64,000 nt of DNA, taken from Bacteroidales bacterium. GTDB taxonomy: Bacteria > Bacteroidota > Bacteroidia > Bacteroidales > UBA3824. The notes beneath the pieces were generated by a model, which was not told the origin of the DNA, made no database searches, and saw only the letters and a list, made by a program, of their open reading frames with translations. This document shows, piece by piece, positions 57,791 to 64,000 of the stretch (the stretch's first letter is position 1; every line of letters begins with the position of its first letter). The DNA lies in NCBI GenBank assembly GCA_017412115.1, contig JAFPYR010000128.1:1-64000 (forward strand), written 5' to 3'. The translations under genes and the position numbers were made by a program.

Positions 57791-59008
57791 GTGGATATAC
57801 AGCAAATTAGAAACGATTTTCCGATTCTCGGACAAAAAATATACGGGCATCCGTTGGTTTATTTGGACAATGCCGCCACTACGCAAAAACCTCAGTGCGT
57901 GTTGGATTCTATTATGAAATTTTACACTTTGTATAATAGTAATATTCACCGAGGAGTGCATTATTTAAGCGAAAAAGCCACCGAAATTTACGAAAACGCA
58001 CGTCTTAAAGTTAAGGAGTTTATTAATGCAAAATCCCGTACCGAAATTGTTTTTACAAAGGGAAGTACTGAGGCTATCAACACTTTGGCTTCATCGTTTT
58101 CGCAGCGTTTTATTAATTCCGGTGATGAGTTGATTATCAGCGAGATGGAACATCATTCAAATATTGTTCCTTGGCAGTTGAACGCTCAAAACAAGGGAGC
58201 TGTTATTAAGGTTTTGCCTTTTAACGATAGGGGAGAACTCTTGATTGAAAAATTAGAAAGTCTTATCACTGACAAAACCAAAATCGTTTGTGTAACCTAC
58301 GCTTCTAATACTTTAGGAACGGTTAATGACGTTGAAAAAATCATTAAAATTGCTCATTCGCATAATATTCCCGTTTTGGTGGATGCTGCACAGGCTATTC
58401 AGCATTTAAAGATTGACGTTCAAAAACTTGACTGTGATTTTCTTGCGCTTTCGGGTCATAAAATTTATGCCGAAACAGGTATCGGAATTCTTTACGGAAA
58501 AGAAAAATTTTTAGAAGAACTTCCTCCGTATCAAGGCGGCGGCGACATGATAAAAAATGTCAGTTTTGCCAAAACGACATACGCCGAACTACCTTTGAAA
58601 TTTGAAGCTGGAACTTCCAATTTTGTTGGAGCCGGTTCGCTTCATACGGCTTTGGATTATGTTGATAAACTTGGTTTGGAAAATATTGCCGCACACGAGG
58701 CGGAGCTTTTGAATTATGCGACTCAAAAAGTGGAAGCTTTGGGCGGTATTACAATTTACGGTAAGGCTGCTAACAAAGTTTCTGTGCTTTCATTTAATAT
58801 TGACGGAGCGCATCATTACGATACGGGTATGATTTTAGACAAACTCGGAATTGCTGTCCGTACGGGTACGCATTGCACCGAACCTATAATGCAACATTTT
58901 GGCATCACGGGTACTGTCCGCGCAAGTTTTGCGCTTTACAATACTTTTGAGGAAGTTGATGCCTTAGTAGATGGTATCAAAAGAGCCAAAAAAATGTTAG
59001 TGGGATAA
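57791..59008 (+). CDS. sufS: Cysteine desulfurase SufS
   Basis: This 405-aa PLP enzyme supplies sulfur from cysteine. Seen: YLDNAATTQKP, EMEHHSNIVPWQ, the PLP Lys in LSGHKIYAETGIGILYG, and the sulfur-carrying Cys in RTGTHCTEPIMQHF, a type II (SufS) active-site loop. A GTG start lies 36 bp after sufB. It works with SufE (59297). Confidence 0.95.
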   Translation: MDIQQIRNDFPILGQKIYGHPLVYLDNAATTQKPQCVLDSIMKFYTLYNSNIHRGVHYLSEKATEIYENARLKVKEFINAKSRTEIVFTKGSTEAINTLASSFSQRFINSGDELIISEMEHHSNIVPWQLNAQNKGAVIKVLPFNDRGELLIEKLESLITDKTKIVCVTYASNTLGTVNDVEKIIKIAHSHNIPVLVDAAQAIQHLKIDVQKLDCDFLALSGHKIYAETGIGILYGKEKFLEELPPYQGGGDMIKNVSFAKTTYAELPLKFEAGTSNFVGAGSLHTALDYVDKLGLENIAAHEAELLNYATQKVEALGGITIYGKAANKVSVLSFNIDGAHHYDTGMILDKLGIAVRTGTHCTEPIMQHFGITGTVRASFALYNTFEEVDALVDGIKRAKKMLVG

Positions 59009-59033
59009 AAAAATTTAGTTGCTCGATAATGTC

Positions 59034-59091
59034 GGTTTCAACTGAAAAAGGGGCGCATTAAGCACCTTTTCTGTTGAGCCGATTTTTTTTT
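59034..59091 (+). terminator. Terminator after sufS
   Basis: A stem from GGTTTCAACTGAAAAAGGGGC and the downstream GCACCTTTTCTGTTGAGCC pairs with two or three bulges and is followed by eight T. The remaining gap to 59296 is AT-rich and has only the sufE promoter element. Confidence 0.75.
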
Positions 59092-59252
59092 AATTGAAAA
59101 ATCTAATTTTTTAAATTTTCCCGTTTTTGTTTGAATTTTTTTTAAGGCTTGGGGCGTTGGAGGATATGATTAAAAAAAAATTAGTTCAACGCTTTTTGTA
59201 AAAATTAACCATAAGAAAAAACAATAAATTTTAGTATTGAAAAAAATATGCT

Positions 59253-59260
59253 TAATTTTG
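59253..59260 (+). promoter_or_regulatory. -7 box of the sufE promoter
   Basis: TAATTTTG, 37 nt upstream of the ATG; with the preceding terminator it implies sufE is transcribed separately from sufBS. Confidence 0.5.
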
Positions 59261-59296
59261 CATATTAAAATTCAGCAATTAAGATAACACAATACA

Positions 59297-59725
59297 ATGT
59301 TGACTATCAACGAAATACAAGATGAAATCATAGAAGAATTTTCTGTCTATGACGAGTGGCTTGATAAGTATGAATATCTAATCGAACTTGGAAATTCACT
59401 CGATATAATTGACGAAGGCCAAAAAACACCCGATAATATTATTCAAGGCTGTCAGTCAAGGGTTTGGCTTGATGCTAAAATGGATTCTGACGGTACTTTG
59501 AATTTTAAAGCCGATAGCGACGCAATAATCACTAAAGGTATTATTGCATTGTTAATCAGGGTTTTCAATCATCAAAAACCACAAGATATTATTGATGCAC
59601 AATTATATTTTATTGACGAGATAGGTTTGTCGGCAAACCTTTCGCCAACACGTGCTAACGGTCTTTTGGCTATGATAAAACAAATAAGATATTACGCATT
59701 GGCATTCAACGCATTAAACAAATAA
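59297..59725 (+). CDS. sufE: Sulfur acceptor SufE
   Basis: This 142-aa protein takes sulfane sulfur from SufS. The acceptor Cys lies in IIQGCQSRVWLDA, and the family segment ADSDAIITKGIIALLIRVFN follows. Full length. The next gene begins 2 bp later. Confidence 0.94.
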   Translation: MLTINEIQDEIIEEFSVYDEWLDKYEYLIELGNSLDIIDEGQKTPDNIIQGCQSRVWLDAKMDSDGTLNFKADSDAIITKGIIALLIRVFNHQKPQDIIDAQLYFIDEIGLSANLSPTRANGLLAMIKQIRYYALAFNALNK

Positions 59726-59727
59726 AA

Positions 59728-60060
59728 ATGGCAGAAGAAACAAAAAAAGTTCCTTTTTTGGAACTTGAAACAAAAATAATTGAAGTTTTAAGAACGGTTT
59801 ACGACCCCGAAATTCCGGTAAATGTTTACGACCTCGGTCTTATTTACAAAATAGATGTCGATGACGACAAAAATGTAAATATTGATATGACATTAACCGC
59901 TCCTAATTGTCCGATTGCAGACGATATTTTCTTGGACGTTAAAACTAAAATCGAAGGTATACGTGAAATTAAAAGCGCAACTATAAACCTCGTTTTTGAA
60001 CCGGCTTGGACTATGGACATGATGAGCGAGGAGGCAAGAAATATGTTGGATTTGGATTAA
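59728..60060 (+). CDS. DUF59/MIP18-family Fe-S assembly protein (SufT-like)
   Basis: This 110-aa protein has VYDPEIPVNVYDLGLIYKIDVD, the MIP18/PaaD hallmark, and MTLTAPNCPIADDIFLDV with the conserved Cys. Such proteins help load or transfer clusters and are commonly found at the end of suf loci. Operon with sufE. Confidence 0.9.
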   Translation: MAEETKKVPFLELETKIIEVLRTVYDPEIPVNVYDLGLIYKIDVDDDKNVNIDMTLTAPNCPIADDIFLDVKTKIEGIREIKSATINLVFEPAWTMDMMSEEARNMLDLD

Positions 60061-60079
60061 GGAAAAACAACAACGTATT

Positions 60080-61087
60080 ATGAAATACAAAATTTTAACG
60101 GTATTGGTTTTGTCCGTTTTGGTTTCGTGCAGTACCAAAACGGATTTTCATATTGACGTTTCTAATATAAACGCTGAAATTAAAGTCAGTCGTTTCGATA
60201 TGGATTTCAATGTTATAAAACCTGAAAACATATACGATTCGTTGCCGGTGCTGAAAAAAAAATACGGCGATTTTTTTGACCTTTACGTTGAGAGTATTGC
60301 CGGTTTAACAAGTACTGAAAGCTCTTCTTTTTTAACTAATTACGGCGATTTTTACAGTTATTGCAAATTGAATTCGGTGTTTTCGGACATCGAAAAAACT
60401 TTTCCAAGAGATTTTGATTTCAAGACACTTTTTTCTTCAGGAGCAAAACATTATAAATATTATTTTCCAAATGATGGTTTGCCTAAAGTTTATACTATAA
60501 TTTCGGGTTTTCAGGAATCGGTTTTTCCTACCGAAGATATAATTGCATTCAGTCTGGAAAAATATTTTGGCGTTGATTATCCGTCTTATCCGCAGTTGGG
60601 TATCGAAAACTACAAACGCCGCAGAATGACAAAAGAAATGCTTCCTGTGGATTATTTCCGCACGTTAGCCACTATAAAATATCCTAAAGCCGAAAGCCTT
60701 GAGGCAAATCTTCTTAACGAGATGATTTATAAGGGCAGACTTCAATTTTTTTTGAAATCGATGCTACCGGAGACCGCAGATTCTTTGCTTTGGGGATATT
60801 CCGATTATCAGTACCGCTGGGCTGAAACTTACGAAAGCAATGTTTGGACTTATCTTATTGACAGAAAACTGCTTTTTGATACTAATCCGTTGGCTATCAG
60901 AAATTTAACGGGAGAAGGACCTTTTACCAACGCTTTCGGTAATCAGTCCGCTCCAGGAGTTGCTTCGTTTTGCGGATTTGGTATTGTTTGCAGTTTTATG
61001 CGCAAAAATCCTGATGTTAGCCTCAAAAGTTTAATGGAAATTACTGATTTGAATCAGATTTATATCCGTTCAAGATACAATCCTTAA
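60080..61087 (+). CDS. gldB: Gliding-motility lipoprotein GldB homologue
   Basis: This 335-aa lipoprotein (LVSC, Cys17) matches the GldB family: ISRFD-like motif (KVSRFDMDFN), KHYKYYFPNDGLPKVYTIISGF, NYKRRRMTKEMLPVDYFR, LLNEMIYKGRLQFFLKSMLPETADSLLWGY and LTGEGPFTNAFGNQSAPGVASFCG. In flavobacteria GldB is needed for gliding and is linked to the type IX secretion system; here it supports the T9SS tail on the BspA-like protein. Its stop overlaps that of rodA by 3 bp on the opposite strand. Confidence 0.88.
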   Translation: MKYKILTVLVLSVLVSCSTKTDFHIDVSNINAEIKVSRFDMDFNVIKPENIYDSLPVLKKKYGDFFDLYVESIAGLTSTESSSFLTNYGDFYSYCKLNSVFSDIEKTFPRDFDFKTLFSSGAKHYKYYFPNDGLPKVYTIISGFQESVFPTEDIIAFSLEKYFGVDYPSYPQLGIENYKRRRMTKEMLPVDYFRTLATIKYPKAESLEANLLNEMIYKGRLQFFLKSMLPETADSLLWGYSDYQYRWAETYESNVWTYLIDRKLLFDTNPLAIRNLTGEGPFTNAFGNQSAPGVASFCGFGIVCSFMRKNPDVSLKSLMEITDLNQIYIRSRYNP

Positions 61088-62514
61088 AGCAGTTCGTCTC
61101 TTGAGGCGTCCATTCTTATAAAGATAAACAGCAGAATTGTAAACGACCAAAGCGAACTTCCTCCGTAGGAGAAAAACGGCAGAGGTATTCCTATGACAGG
61201 GACTAATCCTATTGTCATTCCGAGATTTATGGCTATGTGGAAAAACAAAATACTTGCCACGCAATAGCCGTAAATCCTCGCAAAGGCAGACCGTTGAAGT
61301 TCTGCTAAATGTATGATTCTCAGTATTAAAGCTAAAAACAATAGGATTACTATCGTTGAGCCTAAAAAGCCCCATTCTTCGCCTACCGTACAGAAAATAA
61401 AGTCAGTTGCTTGTTCGGGCACGAAATTGAATTTTGTTTGAGTTCCTTGCAGATAACCTTTGCCCGTAAAACCGCCCGAGCCAATTGCAATTTTACTTTG
61501 TTCAACATTATAACCTGTACCTTTTGGGTCGTTTTCAAGTCCTAAAAATACGTTTATAAGGGTTTGCTGATGTGCGGTCATAATGTTGTTGAAGACAAAA
61601 TCCACTGAAAAAACCACCACAAACGATGCTATTAAACCCGCTGCAATAAAAGTTGCAACCCATTCTTTTCTTATGTAACTATAAATTGCAATCGGAATAA
61701 GCAAAATAAAGCATGACAAAACTATTAAATAATGCAATTGAAATTTGTCAGCGAGGGCAAAATGGTTAATAGTCCAAAAAATAGCCGTTAAAACAGCTAT
61801 TGCGCCCCATGCTATAAAGGCGTTTAATAGATTTTTGCCTAAAACTAAATACCAAATTCCCGCCACGATAACAAGGGCTACGATTACCACAATCAGCTGA
61901 TATTGAAGCGTTGTAACAAAAATTCCTATTCCTAAAACCACTAACCATAAGAAAATTCCGGAAAGACCTTCTCTGTAAAAAACGAAAATCATGCTGAAAT
62001 ATACCAAAACCGAACCCATATCTGGTTGAAGCAATATCAGAGCGGCAGGCAAAAGAATTATGCTGACCGAGATTGCTATGTTTCTGAATTTGGTTAAATC
62101 GAATTCAAAGGCAGACATAAATTTTGACAGAGCAAGGGCTGTGGCAAATTTTGCAAATTCGGAGGGCTGTATTTTAAACATTCCGAGTTCAAACCAAGAT
62201 TTAGCACCGTGGCTTTCTTTGCCCGCCACGAGGACTAAGGCAAGCAAGATGATAATTCCTCCGTAAATAAAGTAAGATAGGACGGAATAAATTCTGTAAT
62301 TAGATGCCATTATCAGAATTATGATAATGTACGATACGCCTATCCAAACGAGTTGTTTTCCGTAACGTGCGCCGAAATCGAAAATGCTGTTGTATTTTTC
62401 GTCATAAACGGCGGCATAAATGTTACCCCAACCCATAAAAACTAATACTGTATATAGTATCAATACTATCCAGTCTAACGATAGAAATATATTTGAACCT
62501 CTTTGTTTGCTCAT
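61084..62514 (-). CDS. rodA: Rod-shape peptidoglycan polymerase RodA (SEDS family)
   Basis: This 476-aa membrane protein has ~10 helices. SEDS features include LQPDMGSVLVYF, the RodA block GSGGFTGKGYLQGTQTKFNFVPEQATDFIFCTVGEEWG, and MTIGLVPVIGIPLPFFSYGGSSLW at the end. It polymerises glycan strands with PBP2, encoded 32 bp upstream on the same strand. The somewhat long middle (~190-330) contains additional helices. Confidence 0.95.
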   Translation of the reverse strand: MSKQRGSNIFLSLDWIVLILYTVLVFMGWGNIYAAVYDEKYNSIFDFGARYGKQLVWIGVSYIIIILIMASNYRIYSVLSYFIYGGIIILLALVLVAGKESHGAKSWFELGMFKIQPSEFAKFATALALSKFMSAFEFDLTKFRNIAISVSIILLPAALILLQPDMGSVLVYFSMIFVFYREGLSGIFLWLVVLGIGIFVTTLQYQLIVVIVALVIVAGIWYLVLGKNLLNAFIAWGAIAVLTAIFWTINHFALADKFQLHYLIVLSCFILLIPIAIYSYIRKEWVATFIAAGLIASFVVVFSVDFVFNNIMTAHQQTLINVFLGLENDPKGTGYNVEQSKIAIGSGGFTGKGYLQGTQTKFNFVPEQATDFIFCTVGEEWGFLGSTIVILLFLALILRIIHLAELQRSAFARIYGYCVASILFFHIAINLGMTIGLVPVIGIPLPFFSYGGSSLWSFTILLFIFIRMDASRDELL

Positions 62515-62546
62515 TTTTTAGTTTTGCCTTGTAAGTTTTTTTTATT

Positions 62547-64000
62547 TTAATTTTTCATCTGTGCGTTTGCATCCATTAAATTGGCGTTAAACATTCTTTG
62601 TTCAACGTCTTTTCTTGTGATGGTATCGTTAAGATATTTTTCCATCATAAGACCGGCAATCGGTGCTGCGTATTGTGCTCCGAAACCACCATTTTCTACA
62701 TAAACGGCAATTGCGATTTTAGGATTTTCCATGGGAGCAAATGCCTCAAAAATTGAGTGGTCTTTACCGTGAGGGTTTTGAGCCGTACCTGTTTTACCAC
62801 AGACTTTTACGCCCGGGACCTTAGCCGCACGTCCCGTACCCATTTCGCAAACCTGATACATACCTTGAATTACAGCGTCAAAATATTCTTTTTTGATGCC
62901 CGTTTCTTGTTTTTGATAAAATCTTTCATCAATAGAACTGCTTTTGCCGTCGTCGATTTGTTTTACGATATGCGGAATGTGATAATAACCTCTGTTAGCA
63001 ATCGTTGCGCAGGCGTTACAAATCTGAAACGGTGTAAAACCCAACTCGCCTTGTCCGATTGACAACGAAATTATAGTAAATGCGCTCCAATGTCCTTCAC
63101 CGTAATAACGGTTGAAATAATCTTTTGAATAAATAATTCCGTTAACCTCTTGTGAAAGGTCGGAGTTAAGTTTTTTTCCGAGTCCGAACGATTGAACCCT
63201 TCTGCGCCAGTTTGAATACGCACTGTCTACTCTGTGATATTTTGCATCACCGATGATTTTTGTAAATTCGTAACAAAAATATGCGTTGCACGAATGTTGA
63301 ATAGCTGTTACCAAATCGAGCGAACCGCCGTGGTGACATTTTACGACGTGTTTTCCAATGCTGAAACCACCGTTACAGGGGAAAGATGTATTAACGTTGA
63401 TAACGCCTTCCTGTAAGCCGATTAACGCATTGATAGTCTTGAAAGTAGAACCCGGAGGATAGCAAGCCATTAATGCACGGTTGTACATCGGCTTGAATTT
63501 ATCGCGGATAAGTTTCGGATAATTTATCGCCATATCGCTGCCCACCAAGAGGTTAGGGTCGTAACCCGGCGTAGAAACCAATGCTAAAATTTCTCCCGTT
63601 GAGGGCTCTATCGCAACAATAGCTCCGACTTTGTTTTGCATTAATTTTTCGCCGTACATCTGAAGGTCAATATCGAGGGTGGAGGTAATATTTTTTCCGA
63701 CAGTGGCAAGAGTATCGTAAATGCCGTCTTTGTATTTGCCTTGAACACGGTTTTTAACGTCTACGACATAAATTTTCATGCCTTTGTGTCCCCTTAAATA
63801 TTCCTCGTAGGATTTTTCAATACCGGCAACGCCGACGTAATCTCCGGGTTTGTAGTAAGGATTACGGTTGATAAGAGCCGTATCTGCTTCACGGACATAA
63901 CCCAAGATATGAGCCGCTGCGGGATAAACATAACGCCTTGCAGTACGTTTTTGAACTTCAAAACCGGGAAATTTATACATTTTTTCCTGCAAATGCGAAT
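62547..64000 (-). CDS. mrdA: Penicillin-binding protein 2 (transpeptidase), 5' end beyond window
   Basis: At least 484 residues of a PBP2 are present and the frame runs off the end of the window, so ~150 N-terminal residues with the membrane anchor are missing. Seen: pedestal sequence KRTARRYVYPAAAHILGYV, LVSTPGYDPN, active-site STFK in CYPPGSTFKTINAL, SCN in IQHSCNAYFC and KTGTAQNP. It pairs with RodA for lateral-wall synthesis. Confidence 0.95.
   Translation of the reverse strand, partial: SHLQEKMYKFPGFEVQKRTARRYVYPAAAHILGYVREADTALINRNPYYKPGDYVGVAGIEKSYEEYLRGHKGMKIYVVDVKNRVQGKYKDGIYDTLATVGKNITSTLDIDLQMYGEKLMQNKVGAIVAIEPSTGEILALVSTPGYDPNLLVGSDMAINYPKLIRDKFKPMYNRALMACYPPGSTFKTINALIGLQEGVINVNTSFPCNGGFSIGKHVVKCHHGGSLDLVTAIQHSCNAYFCYEFTKIIGDAKYHRVDSAYSNWRRRVQSFGLGKKLNSDLSQEVNGIIYSKDYFNRYYGEGHWSAFTIISLSIGQGELGFTPFQICNACATIANRGYYHIPHIVKQIDDGKSSSIDERFYQKQETGIKKEYFDAVIQGMYQVCEMGTGRAAKVPGVKVCGKTGTAQNPHGKDHSIFEAFAPMENPKIAIAVYVENGGFGAQYAAPIAGLMMEKYLNDTITRKDVEQRMFNANLMDANAQMKN

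Noticed and set aside
1..64000. tRNA, rRNA and CRISPR arrays
   Set aside because: No T-loop/cloverleaf pattern, rRNA sequence or regularly spaced direct repeats were seen on either strand.

Overview
The window comes from a low-GC (AT-rich) member of the Bacteroidota, most likely the Bacteroidales. Evidence: many genes are preceded by the Bacteroidota promoter signature (-33 TTTG, 19-21 nt, -7 TAnnTTTG) and lack Shine-Dalgarno sites. There is a BspA-like (DUF285) surface giant with a type IX secretion C-terminal signal, a GldB lipoprotein, Listeria-Bacteroides (InlB-type) repeats, LuxC-type acyl-CoA reductase and a fused malic enzyme. No rRNA, tRNA or CRISPR array was seen.

Region 1 (1-4.8 kb) is accessory. 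Two Rpn-type PD-(D/E)XK nuclease genes flank a secreted esterase with a half-duplicated architecture and a lipoprotein whose last ~60 codons are adenine-poor and GC-rich, as in the variable regions of diversity-generating retroelement (DGR) targets. A relic of a third Rpn gene lies between them. Region 2 (4.9-6.5 kb) is sufC-sufD. Region 3 (6.6-16.7 kb) is an island of conflict, toxin-antitoxin and unknown genes. It starts with gene relics and an unknown 457-aa protein. Next is one transcription unit with a strong promoter, a structured ~180-nt leader or ncRNA, a small DUF6140-like protein, a membrane-anchored P-loop GTPase-like protein, two tightly coupled unknown proteins and a small unknown protein. 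After it come two DUF1016/YhcG nucleases, a MNT/HEPN pair, a STAS-like protein and a RhuM gene, separated by repeated hairpin-plus-promoter blocks and littered with 3' remnants of swapped genes. An IS982 transposase remnant closes the island.

Region 4 (16.8-27.9 kb) is mostly core: GH65 disaccharide phosphorylase, TypA/BipA, topoisomerase subunit A (ParC type), an AI-2E/PerM permease, acyl-CoA reductase and a sodium:solute symporter. Region 5 (27.9-33.9 kb) is the 1999-aa T9SS-exported BspA-like protein. Region 6 (34.2-50.7 kb) holds a four-subunit 2-oxoacid:ferredoxin oxidoreductase operon, three large sensor kinases, CapA-like protein, malic enzyme, a secreted HExxH protein and RlmH. Region 7 (50.7-56.2 kb) has a giant palindromic intergenic element, a LOG protein, a radical SAM/SPASM enzyme followed by a TM2 protein and a lipoprotein, a second radical SAM enzyme and a glycosyltransferase-like protein. 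Region 8 (56.3-64 kb) carries sufB, sufS, sufE and a SufT-like gene, then gldB converging on rodA and a PBP2 gene cut by the window end.

Functional links: the Suf iron-sulfur assembly genes are split into two loci 50 kb apart. The kor ferredoxin and sufB promoters share an extended start-site sequence, which fits their common iron-sulfur theme. GldB and the T9SS signal on the BspA-like protein together imply a working type IX secretion apparatus elsewhere in the genome. The strongest candidates for undescribed biology are the 8.35-11.44 kb operon, the gene-swapping cassettes at 11.4-16.5 kb, and the DGR-like variable tail at 3.57-3.74 kb.
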